From: Candidatus Rhodoferax mariagerensis
GTDB taxonomy: Bacteria > Pseudomonadota > Gammaproteobacteria > Burkholderiales > Burkholderiaceae_C
Length of the DNA stretch: 64,000 nucleotides
Direction of reading: 5' to 3'
Assembly: GCA_016719055.1 (NCBI GenBank)
Contig: JADKAW010000019.1
Location: 4,998-68,997 of the forward strand
A model generated the notes under the pieces. It was not told where the DNA came from and did no database searches. It worked only from the letters and a program-made list of their open reading frames with translations. This document shows, one piece after another, positions 27,287-35,465 of the stretch. Position numbers and translations under genes: made by a program. Numbering within the stretch: the first letter of the stretch is position 1; each line of letters opens with the position of its first letter.

Positions 27287-27345
27287 GGAGGGCCGGGAGT
27301 CAAAAGGCACAATTGCGTTCATTCCAACCAGCCCAAGGACTTTCC

Positions 27346-28119
27346 ATGAAACTGACAAAAATTTTCGCCGCCGTAGCCCTTGTGGTTGCTGCTGGCGCCG
27401 CTTCTGCTGAAACCGCCATTTTTGATTTTTCAATAATGAAATGGAATGGCACTTTGAACACAGGTGGAACAATGCCGATTGATGGTTTTTCATGCACCGG
27501 TCACGATCAATGTAGTTCCAATGTTGACGGCGGTGTTTTCAATGGAGATTTAACTTTCCAAGAGGGTAGTATCGAAGTGAAAGCTACTGGCTGGTACGAC
27601 AAACCCTCGGATGGCAAAGGGTATCTAGAGGCTGCAGTTGTGCAAGACCATATCGTGAACGGAGAATTTGGCGCGGGTTTGGGTGTTTATCACAAACTTG
27701 ACAACAGTGACGACAACATCACAGATAAGGAATATCTGAAGATGTCGTTTACTGAAATGGTTACGCTCAACTCCGTCAATCTTCGCTCTGAAGGGCACTC
27801 CACGAGTTGGGGCGAAAGTAATCCTGTATTCCAGTTCAGTCAAGACGGCGTAAATTGGACAAATAAAAATCTGCAGGGCACCTTAGCAATTAACTTAACA
27901 GGCCAGAACTTCTATTTCAAATATGGCGATGGAGACAGGCTTCGAAGCACCCACAAAGACCAGTTTTACCTTGGAGGGATGACAGTAAGCCGGCAGGACA
28001 ACACTCCCGTTCCTCCTACCGGTTCACCCATTCCAGAACCCGAAACCTACGCCATGATGCTTGCTGGCCTGGGCCTGATGGGTGCCATTGCCCGCCGCCG
28101 CAAAGCCAAAGCTGTGTGA
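27346..28119 (+). CDS. PEP-CTERM sorting-domain protein
   Basis: This 257-residue secreted protein has a Sec signal (MKLTKIFAAVALVVAAGA, cleaved near ASA) and a C-terminal sorting signal: Pro-Glu-Pro (PEPETYAMM), a hydrophobic helix and the basic tail ARRRKAKAV. Such proteins are processed by an exosortase and usually end up at the cell surface or in exopolysaccharide. The body is polar and Asn/Asp/Gly-rich, probably a beta-sandwich, with one possible disulfide (CTGHDQC). No exosortase lies in the window. The gene has a palindromic site upstream and its own terminator. Confidence 0.9.
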   Translation: MKLTKIFAAVALVVAAGAASAETAIFDFSIMKWNGTLNTGGTMPIDGFSCTGHDQCSSNVDGGVFNGDLTFQEGSIEVKATGWYDKPSDGKGYLEAAVVQDHIVNGEFGAGLGVYHKLDNSDDNITDKEYLKMSFTEMVTLNSVNLRSEGHSTSWGESNPVFQFSQDGVNWTNKNLQGTLAINLTGQNFYFKYGDGDRLRSTHKDQFYLGGMTVSRQDNTPVPPTGSPIPEPETYAMMLAGLGLMGAIARRRKAKAV

Positions 28120-28142
28120 TTTAGGTTCGTTCAGCTATTTGC

Positions 28143-28169
28143 AAAAAGGCCCTTGCGGGCCTTTTTTTT
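28143..28169 (+). terminator. Intrinsic terminator of the PEP-CTERM gene
   Basis: AAAAAGGCCC, loop TTGC and GGGCCTTTTT with further T residues form a strong stem and T-run about 23 bases past the stop. Confidence 0.92.
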
Positions 28170-28306
28170 GTTTCCCCGCAATCGCCTGATGCGTCAGTGC
28201 GGAAGAACCCTGGTCAACGAAGTCGACCCAATGGTCAAAACGGCATGCGCCCAACTCCAGGTCAAACCCCAACGCAAGAAAGTCATCGCAGTCTTGAGTT
28301 GATTCA

Positions 28307-28364
28307 TCGTCCTTAAGTCGTCCTTAAGAGTGGACAAATAAACAATATTTTGAAATAATGTCCA
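28307..28364 (+). promoter_or_regulatory. hipBA promoter/operator region
   Basis: Two direct repeats TCGTCCTTAAG (28307-28317, 28318-28328) are spaced one helical turn apart. An inverted repeat TGGACA (28331-28336) / TGTCCA (28359-28364) spans the AT-rich bases before, and including, the first codons of the antitoxin gene. HipB-type antitoxins repress their own operon, so these are plausible binding sites. This is inference from position and symmetry. Confidence 0.5.
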
Positions 28365-28645
28365 GTATGAATGACATTATTCGCCTGCCCAAAGATCTGG
28401 GAAACGCTGTGAAGCGCGCCCGAAAAGACATTGGAATCAAAGCCATAGCGATCGCCAGGCACTCGGGGCGTAGTCGCGATATTCTCAATCGTTTGGAGCG
28501 TGGAGAGGACATCACCGTGTCCTCGTTGATGGATATCCTGGCAGCAATGGGCCTGGCTTTGCGACTTGAGCGCGCCGGCTTGCCGACCTTGGATGAGATG
28601 ACGGCACGTTTTTCAGACCTCGACGACGAAGATGATGCTCCCTGA
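28358..28645 (+). CDS. HipB-like antitoxin (Xre-type HTH)
   Basis: This 95-residue protein has a helix-turn-helix of the Xre/Cro type (AVKRARKDIGIKAIAIARHS, RDILNRLERGEDITVSSLMD) and an acidic tail (DLDDEDDAP) of the sort that contacts a toxin. It lies directly before the HipA-like gene and overlaps it by 14 bases. The start may be either Met in MSSMNDII. It probably neutralises HipA and represses the operon. Confidence 0.85.
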   Translation: MSSMNDIIRLPKDLGNAVKRARKDIGIKAIAIARHSGRSRDILNRLERGEDITVSSLMDILAAMGLALRLERAGLPTLDEMTARFSDLDDEDDAP

Positions 28646-29858
28646 CAAAATCAAAATACTTGACTTGTCGATCGGTCAAGAGGGCCGGGGGCAGTTGGTC
28701 CATCAAAGTCAGTTTGAGTTCAGATATCTCGAATCTGGCTTGCTTCAACCGTCAGTGGGGCTGTTGATGCCTCCCACGAAGTTGACCTATTTGGACAGTG
28801 CCTTGTTTCCGGTCATGGACCAAAACCTTCCGGAGGGCGACTTGTTCATGCGACTGAGGCAAATGTTTGTGAAGCAGCCACTCACTGCCATGCACTTGTT
28901 GGCGCTTTCTGGCGTCAATGGCATTGGGCGACTCGGGTTTTCAATTCCCGGCAGCCAAGTGGTGCCCAAGCCAGCGGTGATCACCAGGGAGCAGTTGCTG
29001 AGTTTGCCTTTCACACCGGCAGTTTTCGATGATCTGGTACATGCCTATCTCAGCACGGGTGCCGGAGTAGCAGGGATGCAGCCAAAAATCATGGTGCCAG
29101 ATCGCGCCACGGTGCCGATACCTACGGTGATCGTGAAGGCTGGATCCACCACCTATCCGGGGTTGGCCGTCAATGAGTTCCTGTGTTTGAAAGCCGCGTC
29201 TGCGGCAGGCATTCAAACACCTACCTTTGAACTCTCCCATGATGGACAACTGCTGCTGGTTGATCGATTTGACATCGATGCCAATGGCAATCGCCTGGGC
29301 TTTGAAGATATTGCTTCCATCATGGGTTTGCGGGTGCGGGACACGCTTTCAGACCGAAAATACCACGGGAGTTACGAGCGGGTCGCCGAGGCTTTGAGAA
29401 TGCTGCGTTTGCCAGAAAATGATCTGCACCGGTTTTTTGAGCAGGTCGCATTGACGGTGATGGTCTCCAATGGCGATGGCCACCTCAAAAACTACGGTGT
29501 GCTGTATACGAACTCGAGTGATATCCGACTGGCGCCGATGTTTGATGTGGTGACCACCTCGATTTATCGGTATGCCAGGCTTCAGGGGGGCGAAGACCTA
29601 GAGGACCGGACCATGGCGCTCAAGCTCTTTGCAGGCAGGGGTCAGACGCGTACTTACCCAACAACAGCAGAGTTATTGCGTTTTGGGCGAGATGTGTGTC
29701 GTGTGAATGAGCCTGGCAAAGTTATCCAACGCATCGCAGACGCCATGTCCGACACCTTGGCGGATGCGCGTCAAGATCAGCGCATTGCGCCACAAACCTT
29801 AACGCGCATGGCCGATGTCTGGGACGGTGGTTTGGCCTACGCTCACCATGCAGCGTAG
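28632..29858 (+). CDS. HipA-like kinase toxin
   Basis: This 408-residue protein belongs to the HipA serine/threonine-kinase-like toxins, which phosphorylate a tRNA synthetase and induce dormancy in the studied cases. The N-terminal couple domain (QSQFEFRYLESGLL, GDLFMRLRQMF) is followed by the kinase core with AGMQPKIMVP, VDRFDIDANGNRLGFEDIAS, NGDGHLKNYGVLY and APMFDVVTTS. Catalytic-loop and metal residues look intact. The gene ends just before a remnant of a PEP-CTERM gene, suggesting the module was inserted there. Confidence 0.9.
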   Translation: MMLPDKIKILDLSIGQEGRGQLVHQSQFEFRYLESGLLQPSVGLLMPPTKLTYLDSALFPVMDQNLPEGDLFMRLRQMFVKQPLTAMHLLALSGVNGIGRLGFSIPGSQVVPKPAVITREQLLSLPFTPAVFDDLVHAYLSTGAGVAGMQPKIMVPDRATVPIPTVIVKAGSTTYPGLAVNEFLCLKAASAAGIQTPTFELSHDGQLLLVDRFDIDANGNRLGFEDIASIMGLRVRDTLSDRKYHGSYERVAEALRMLRLPENDLHRFFEQVALTVMVSNGDGHLKNYGVLYTNSSDIRLAPMFDVVTTSIYRYARLQGGEDLEDRTMALKLFAGRGQTRTYPTTAELLRFGRDVCRVNEPGKVIQRIADAMSDTLADARQDQRIAPQTLTRMADVWDGGLAYAHHAA

Positions 29859-29859
29859 T

Positions 29860-29904
29860 TTTGGGGCTTCGATTGCCCGCCGCCGCAAAGGCAAATCCGC
29901 TTGA
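29860..29904 (+). pseudogene. C-terminal tail remnant of a lost PEP-CTERM gene
   Basis: Immediately after the hipA stop the sequence reads FGASIARRRKGKSA then TGA. This closely matches the last residues of the two PEP-CTERM genes nearby (MGAIARRRKAK). It is followed by a terminator of the same kind as theirs. No start, signal or PEP motif remains. I infer that a third PEP-CTERM gene once stood here and was replaced from the 5' side by the hipBA segment. Confidence 0.7.
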
Positions 29905-29926
29905 TCTGGGTAGCTGCAACGCTTTC

Positions 29927-29952
29927 CAAAAAGGCCCTTCGGGGCTTTTTTT
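29927..29952 (+). terminator. Intrinsic terminator after hipBA / PEP-CTERM remnant
   Basis: A GCCC/GGGC stem with loop TTCG is flanked by A and T runs. It closely resembles the terminators of the other two PEP-CTERM loci and now serves hipBA. Confidence 0.85.
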
Positions 29953-30070
29953 GTTGCCCTGCCTGATCGTTCTCGACCCTGATTCACCGCGTTAAACTGC
30001 TCAGCCAGCCGACCAGCACCAGGTTTCCAGCACCTTGCCCCAGCCACACCCAAGCATTCCAGGTCTCAGA

Positions 30071-30916
30071 TTGAACCCCAACGCCTACGCCTGTCAAACG
30101 CCAGCCATCATCCGACACCCCATCGGCGTGTTTGACAGCGGCGTGGGTGGCCTAAGCATTTTGAAGGCCCTGCGCGCCGAGCTACCGTTTGAAGACTTTG
30201 TGTATCTGGCAGACAGCGGCTTTGCGCCGTATGGTGAACGCAATGAAGATTTTGTCGTGGCGCGCGCGCGCGCGATCACGCACCATCTGCTTCACGGCCT
30301 GCCACAACCGATCAAGGCGCTGGTGATTGCCTGCAACACCGCCACGGCAGCCGCCATTCACCTGCTGCGCCAGGACCACCCTCACCTGCCGATCATTGGT
30401 GTGGAACCCGCCCTGAAGCCGGCGGTGGCCGCCAGCCAGACGCACTTTATTGGCGTCATGGCCACCCGTGGCACGCTGAACAGCCGCAAATTCCAGGCGC
30501 TGCTGGAGTCAATGGCCGGCCAGGCGCATTTTGTCTGCCAGCCCTGTGATGGTTTGGCGGATGCCATTGAACGTGATGACACTACAACAACTATAGCGCT
30601 CTGCGCTGACTACATAAGGGCTATTGGCCAATTTGGCATAAATTCTGGGCAAATAGACAGCCTGGTGCTGGGCTGCACGCATTACCCATTTGCCAGTGAT
30701 TGCCTGACCCAGCTGCTGGGCCCGGACATTCACCTGATCAGCAATGGCGAGCCGGTGGCGCGGCAAACCCGGCGCGTGCTGAAACACTTGGCCAACAAGG
30801 CAGGCACCGGCAGCATCACGCTGCTGAGCACTGGCAACAGCAGCGCCCTGACGCAGGCAGCACAGCGCTGGCTGGGCCTGGACCAACTGGCGATGCGCTT
30901 GCGAGCGTGCTACTGA
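30071..30916 (+). CDS. murI: Glutamate racemase
   Basis: This enzyme of about 280 residues makes D-glutamate for peptidoglycan. The conserved GVFDSGVGGLSILKAL, the catalytic cysteines in IACNTATAAA and LGCTHYPF, and the YGER motif are present. No ATG start fits: TTG codons at 30035 or 30071 are possible and I choose the second. A 30-bp core repeat lies in frame at 30594-30623, replacing an ordinarily variable stretch before SLVLGCTHYPF. Confidence 0.9.
   Translation: MNPNAYACQTPAIIRHPIGVFDSGVGGLSILKALRAELPFEDFVYLADSGFAPYGERNEDFVVARARAITHHLLHGLPQPIKALVIACNTATAAAIHLLRQDHPHLPIIGVEPALKPAVAASQTHFIGVMATRGTLNSRKFQALLESMAGQAHFVCQPCDGLADAIERDDTTTTIALCADYIRAIGQFGINSGQIDSLVLGCTHYPFASDCLTQLLGPDIHLISNGEPVARQTRRVLKHLANKAGTGSITLLSTGNSSALTQAAQRWLGLDQLAMRLRACY
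30594..30623 (+). repeat. 30-bp core repeat inside murI, copy 4
   Basis: TAGC-N20-GGGCTA in exact register within the coding frame. It contributes residues of the region IALCADYIRAIG without breaking the reading frame. Confidence 0.7.
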
Positions 30917-31005
30917 CAAGGTGTTACCACCAGCAACCTCGTGACTGACAAGCTGTTGGCGACCGAACATCAGGTCAGATCAACTGGCAACTACTTTTTG
31001 CACCG

Positions 31006-31058
31006 ATTAGTCCGAACGGACTAATGGCTTTTGGGCCGATTAGTCCGTTCGGACTATT
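31006..31058. promoter_or_regulatory. Paired 20-bp palindromes, PEP-CTERM gene 2
   Basis: ATTAGTCCGAACGGACTAAT (31006-31025, perfect) and ATTAGTCCGTTCGGACTATT (31039-31058) are two copies of the motif seen at 27267. Their centres are 33 bp apart, about three helical turns. The second ends 67 bases before the ATG at 31126, similar to the 59 bases at the first locus. A -10-like hexamer (TACAGT, 31080) sits about 32 bases from its centre. Confidence 0.65.
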
Positions 31059-31125
31059 GCTGCAATCAGTAACAACCTTTACAGTTCTATCCATCGCAGC
31101 AACACTTTTTATAGGACATCACATC

Positions 31126-31855
31126 ATGGCAAAACTTACATTTGGTCGTATCGCTCGCATCGCCTTGGCAGTTTCTGCCGTGCTGGGTGCGCAGATGGTT
31201 ATGGCGGATAACAGCACGAATTTGGCAGTTGGCAAATCCAAATCAATCACTGACGGAAAATGGGAGCGGGGGGGTGAACTTTGGATGGAGCGTACTCGCC
31301 GAATTGCTGCTGGAGGATTTGAAATTCAGGTACGCGATACGCCGAGATACATCGGTTTGAGGCCTTATTACATTGATCCTGATCAAATGCCGCCACTACC
31401 TTCACATCTTACACCAAGACCAACCTCGCCGACGTTTAGCAACGAAAAAATCGGCTAGATCGGGGCTAAGTTTCGCTGGCTATACAACAGCTATTCGCAA
31501 ATTCTGTACATGCCAATGTTGACGGCGTCTGCGTTTCAACAAGCTATTGTGGGAGGTCGCAAATGACAGTATGGCGGGTTCCTTGAGTCAGTTGGTCCAA
31601 CAAATGCAGACCAATGCACTGATTGGTTGGTGCCCAAGGATTCCAACAATGGTTACGGTAGGTACACCGAACTTTACAACCATTTACAGCTCAACCTTTT
31701 ATCAAAGTGCTGGTCAACAGGACTTTATCGTCGCAACCAAACAGGATTTTAACCCCTCACTCTCCGTGCCCGAACCCGAAACCTACGCCATGATGCTGGC
31801 CGGCCTGGGCCTGATGGGTGCCATTGCCCGCCGTCGCAAAGCCAAATCTGTCTAA
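31126..31855 (+). pseudogene. PEP-CTERM protein gene, broken by a stop and a frameshift
   Basis: The gene begins MAKLTFGRIARIALAVSA, a signal peptide cleaved near MADN. The frame meets a TAG at 31456. The same frame then gives KFRWLYNSYSQILYMPMLTA and ends at a TGA after AIVGGRK, while the next frame continues AFQQA-WEVANDS and ends with PEPETYAMMLAGLGLMGAIA and a basic tail. The AFQxAIWEV pattern resembles the thioester-type (TED) PEP-CTERM proteins. One extra G near 31550 would account for the frame change; the TAG needs a separate base change. It is either a pseudogene or two errors. Confidence 0.75.
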
Positions 31856-31875
31856 TCCGGTTTCTGCAACACTCC

Positions 31876-31898
31876 AAAAAGGCCCTTCGGGGCCTTTT
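31876..31898 (+). terminator. Intrinsic terminator of the second PEP-CTERM locus
   Basis: AAAAGGCCC, loop TTCG and GGGCCTTTT form a strong stem; the T-run is four bases. It lies 20 bases past the stop. Confidence 0.85.
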
Positions 31899-31934
31899 GT
31901 ATTGGTGCCATCCCTCGCGGGATAATCGCGCCCC

Positions 31935-33149
31935 ATGAATCCACTGCTTTCCCTGCTACAGCCCTACCCGTTTGAGCGCCTGCGCCAGCTTTTTTCGGGC
32001 GTTACACCCAACCCGACCTATAGCCCCATCAGCCTGGGCATTGGTGAACCCAAACACGCCACCCCAGCCTTTATTCAGCAAGCCATGGCCGACGCCATTT
32101 TGCGCACGCCCAGCGGGCTGGCCAGTTACCCGGCCACGGCGGGTGAACCGGCGCTGCGTGAGGCCTTTTGTGCCTGGCTCAAAAAGCGCTATGGCCTGAG
32201 CGTGGCACCGGCGCAGACCCTGCCGGTCAACGGCTCGCGCGAAGCGCTGTTTGCGCTGACCCAAACCATCATCAACCCGGCGGCTGGTGCCACTGGGCAA
32301 AAACCGCTGGTGGTGTGCCCCAACCCGTTTTACCAAATCTACGAAGGCTCAGCCCTGCTGGCCGCGGCCGAGCCCTACTACGTGGCCAGCGACCCGGCGC
32401 GCAACTTTGCCCCTGACTGGCCCAGCGTGCCTGAGGCTGTGTGGGCGCGCACTCAGCAGCTGTTTGTCTGCTCACCCGGCAACCCGACCGGTGCCGTGAT
32501 GCCCCTGGCCGAGTGGCAAAAGCTGTTTGAGTTAAGCGACCGCTTTGGTTTTGTGATTGCCTCAGACGAGTGTTACAGCGAAATTTACTTTCGCGACGAG
32601 CCGCCGCTGGGTGGTTTGCAGGCCGCTGCCACGCTGGGCCGGCAAGATTTTAAGAACCTGGTGTCGCTGACCAGCCTGTCCAAGCGCAGCAACCTGCCGG
32701 GCTTGCGCAGTGGTTTTGTGGCCGGCGACGCGGCCATCATCAGCCAGTTTTTGCTCTACCGCACCTACCACGGCTGTGCCATGAGCCCGGTGGTGCAGGC
32801 TGCCAGCATTGCCGCCTGGGGCGATGAAGCGCATGTGGAAAACAACCGCGCCCTGTACCGCACCAAATTCGCGGCTGTGACGCCGCTGCTGGCCGAGGTG
32901 CTGAAGGTGGCCCTGCCCGATGCCGGCTTTTACCTGTGGGCAGACGTGGCCGACGACGAGGTGGCGTTCACGCGCGATTTGTACGCCTCTTACAATGTGA
33001 CGGTGTTGCCAGGCTCGTTTCTGGCCCGCGAGGCGCAGGGCTACAACCCCGGCCAGGGCCGCATCCGCATGGCGCTGGTGGCTGACACGCCAGAATGTGT
33101 GCAAGCCGCCAACCGTATCCGAGACTTTGTTCAACAACGCCACCTCTGA
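31935..33149 (+). CDS. dapC: Succinyldiaminopimelate transaminase
   Basis: This 404-residue class I/II aminotransferase makes N-succinyl-LL-2,6-diaminopimelate in lysine and peptidoglycan synthesis. The N-terminus MNPLLSLLQPYPFERLRQLF is typical of DapC, and the PLP lysine lies in LTSLSKRSNLPGLRSGF. Its job is supported by dapD 50 bases downstream in the same direction. Confidence 0.94.
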   Translation: MNPLLSLLQPYPFERLRQLFSGVTPNPTYSPISLGIGEPKHATPAFIQQAMADAILRTPSGLASYPATAGEPALREAFCAWLKKRYGLSVAPAQTLPVNGSREALFALTQTIINPAAGATGQKPLVVCPNPFYQIYEGSALLAAAEPYYVASDPARNFAPDWPSVPEAVWARTQQLFVCSPGNPTGAVMPLAEWQKLFELSDRFGFVIASDECYSEIYFRDEPPLGGLQAAATLGRQDFKNLVSLTSLSKRSNLPGLRSGFVAGDAAIISQFLLYRTYHGCAMSPVVQAASIAAWGDEAHVENNRALYRTKFAAVTPLLAEVLKVALPDAGFYLWADVADDEVAFTRDLYASYNVTVLPGSFLAREAQGYNPGQGRIRMALVADTPECVQAANRIRDFVQQRHL

Positions 33150-33199
33150 TGTTCTGCCGGCCTCTTCTCAACTTTTCAACCGACCCACCAACTGCCACC

Positions 33200-34024
33200 A
33201 TGACCCAACAATTGCAAACCATTCTTGATGCCGCGTGGGAAGACCGCGCCAACCTGTCCAGCACCTCGGCCCCCAAAGAGGTCACCGACGCGGTCGAGCA
33301 TGTGATTCACCAGCTCAACACCGGCCAACTGCGCGTGGCCACCCGCGAATCGGTGGGCCTGTGGACCACGCACCAGTGGATCAAAAAAGCTGTGCTGCTG
33401 AGTTTTCGCCTGAAAGACAACGCCATCATCAAGGCCGGTGACCTGGGCTTTTATGACAAGGTGCCCACCAAATTTGGCCACATGGACGAGGCCGGCATGA
33501 AAGCCACCGGCGTGCGTGTGGTGCCACCCGCCGTGGCGCGCCGGGGCAGTTTTCTGGCCAAAGGTGTGGTGCTGATGCCGTCTTATGTGAACATTGGTGC
33601 CTATGTGGATGAGGGCAGCATGGTCGACACCTGGGCCACGGTGGGGTCGTGCGCCCAGATTGGCAAAAACGTGCACTTGAGCGGCGGTGTTGGCATTGGT
33701 GGCGTGCTGGAGCCCATGCAGGCCGGCCCCACCATCATTGAAGACAACTGTTTTATCGGCGCCCGCTCCGAAGTGGTCGAAGGTGTGATTGTTGAAGAAA
33801 ACTCGGTCATTTCCATGGGCGTCTATATTGGCCAGAGCACCCCGATTTATGACCGGGCCTCTGACAGCGTCAGCTACGGCCGCATTCCGGCCGGCTCGGT
33901 GGTGATCAGCGGCAGTCTGCCCAAGGAGGGTGGCAAATACAACCTGTATGCCGCCATCATCGTCAAACACGTCGACGCCCAAACCCGCGCCAAAACCAGT
34001 TTGAATGATTTCCTGAGACCTTGA
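33200..34024 (+). CDS. dapD: Tetrahydrodipicolinate N-succinyltransferase
   Basis: This 274-residue trimeric enzyme adds the succinyl group one step before DapC. It has an N-terminal helical part (QTILDAAWEDRANLSS), then hexapeptide left-handed beta-helix repeats (NIGAYVDEGSMVDTWATVGS, VHLSGGVGIGGVLEP). The length matches E. coli DapD. The ATG at 33200 is used; the frame is open further upstream, into dapC. The stop codon overlaps the first unit of a tandem repeat. Confidence 0.96.
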   Translation: MTQQLQTILDAAWEDRANLSSTSAPKEVTDAVEHVIHQLNTGQLRVATRESVGLWTTHQWIKKAVLLSFRLKDNAIIKAGDLGFYDKVPTKFGHMDEAGMKATGVRVVPPAVARRGSFLAKGVVLMPSYVNIGAYVDEGSMVDTWATVGSCAQIGKNVHLSGGVGIGGVLEPMQAGPTIIEDNCFIGARSEVVEGVIVEENSVISMGVYIGQSTPIYDRASDSVSYGRIPAGSVVISGSLPKEGGKYNLYAAIIVKHVDAQTRAKTSLNDFLRP

Positions 34025-34183
34025 GTGACAGACCAAAAGATACACGAAGTGAACTTTTGCTCTGTTACCAACTGATCGTCGGATGTCCACCTTGAGTGAC
34101 AGACCAAAAGATACACGCGGTGAACTTTTGCTCTGTTACCAACTGATCGTCGGATGTCCACCTTGAGTGACAGACCAAAAGAA
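34021..34183. repeat. 71-bp tandem direct repeat, about 2.3 copies
   Basis: Units start at 34021, 34092 and 34163. The first two differ at only a couple of bases (tacacgaag versus tacacgcgg); the third is cut after about 21 bases. Each unit begins TTGAGTGACAGACCAAAAGA. The first unit includes the dapD stop codon and the last leads into the pilU ribosome site. I do not recognise the sequence. It looks like a recent slippage duplication. Confidence 0.9.
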
Positions 34184-34211
34184 ACCCGCGCCAAACCTAG
34201 CTGAGGACCCC

Positions 34212-35387
34212 ATGGCCACCACAGACACCGCCCCCCAAGGCACCATGAAGCGCATTTTGCGTCTGATGGCAGAAAAACGTGCCTCAGACGTGTATTTGTC
34301 TGCGCAGTCTCCGGCGCTGATTCGCATCAACGGTTTGTGTGTGCCCATCAACAGCCAGATCCTGCCGCCCGAGGCACCGCTTAGCCTGCTCAGCGAGATT
34401 TTGTCGCCCGAGCGCATTGAAGAGCTGCAAGACCTCAACGAGCTCAATATCGGCTGGTCGATGCCGGGTGTGGGGCGGTTTCGCATCAGCGGCATGCGCC
34501 AGCGCGGCTCGTTTGCGGCAGTGATCCGCTTCATTGTCAACGACATTCCACCCTTGTCGTCGCTGTCGCTGCCGCCTGCCTTAGCCGACCTGATGCTGCA
34601 AAAGCGCGGCCTGATTTTGATGGTGGGTGCCACCGGTGCTGGCAAAAGCACCACGTTGGCCTCGATGATCGACCACCGCAACACCTGCATGTCGGGCCAC
34701 ATCCTGACGATTGAAGACCCGGTGGAGTTTTTGTTCAAAAACAAACGCTCGGTGGTCAACCAGCGCGAGGTCGGCACCGACACCCAATCCGTGCAGATTG
34801 CCTTGAAAAACGCCTTGCGACAGGCACCGGACGTGATCATGATTGGTGAAATTCGCGACCGCGAGACCATGACGGCGGCCATTGCCTATGCCCAGACCGG
34901 GCATCTGTGCCTGGCCACCATGCACGCCAACAACAGCTACCAGGCCCTGAACCGGATCTTGAGCTTTTACCAGGTTGAGGTGCGCCCGACCATGCTCGGC
35001 GACCTGGCCGCAGCACTCAAGGCCATCGTGTCGCAGCGGCTGCTGCGCACCATTGCCGAGACTCGCACACCGGCCGTGGAGATCATGATGAACACCAAGC
35101 TGGTGGCGGAGATGATCGAAAAAGGCAATTTCTCGGGCATTGTCGAGGCCATGGAAAAATCCATCGCCGAAGGCAGCCAGACCTTTGAGCAGGACATTGC
35201 CCGCCTGATCATGGCGGGCATGGTGGAGCGCAAAGAGGGCCTGGTCAACTCTGATTCGCCCACCAACCTGATGTGGCGTCTGCAAAACGACTTCACCACC
35301 CAGGCCAATGCCTTGACCCAGGGCGACGAGCCAAACCCGGACGACCAACCCACGTTCACCGAGATCACCCTTGATGTCACGCACTGA
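34212..35387 (+). CDS. pilU: Type IV pilus retraction ATPase PilU
   Basis: This 391-residue PilT/PilU family ATPase has Walker A GATGAGKST, Walker B with IMIGEIRD and the His box ATMHANNSYQAL. The C-terminal extension (SPTNLMWRLQNDF...) and overall sequence fit PilU, the accessory retraction motor, better than PilT. The ATG at 34212 is chosen because GAGGA lies 3 bases upstream; a frame extension to 34167 runs into the tandem repeat. pilT is usually next door in this group but is absent here. Confidence 0.88.
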   Translation: MATTDTAPQGTMKRILRLMAEKRASDVYLSAQSPALIRINGLCVPINSQILPPEAPLSLLSEILSPERIEELQDLNELNIGWSMPGVGRFRISGMRQRGSFAAVIRFIVNDIPPLSSLSLPPALADLMLQKRGLILMVGATGAGKSTTLASMIDHRNTCMSGHILTIEDPVEFLFKNKRSVVNQREVGTDTQSVQIALKNALRQAPDVIMIGEIRDRETMTAAIAYAQTGHLCLATMHANNSYQALNRILSFYQVEVRPTMLGDLAAALKAIVSQRLLRTIAETRTPAVEIMMNTKLVAEMIEKGNFSGIVEAMEKSIAEGSQTFEQDIARLIMAGMVERKEGLVNSDSPTNLMWRLQNDFTTQANALTQGDEPNPDDQPTFTEITLDVTH

Positions 35388-35465
35388 GACCTCAGCCGCC
35401 TGCCTGAGGCGGACGCCGTGGGCGCTGCGCGGTCTGCGCAAGCCGAATGCGCTGGCTTGGACGCC

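Noticed and set aside
27301..27325. A sigma-54-like GGCAC...TTGC before the PEP-CTERM gene
   Set aside because: The GG and GC dinucleotides are too close together (7 bases) for a -24/-12 promoter.
34021..34183. Tandem repeat considered as a CRISPR array
   Set aside because: The units are directly adjacent 71-bp copies, with no distinct spacers and no cas genes.
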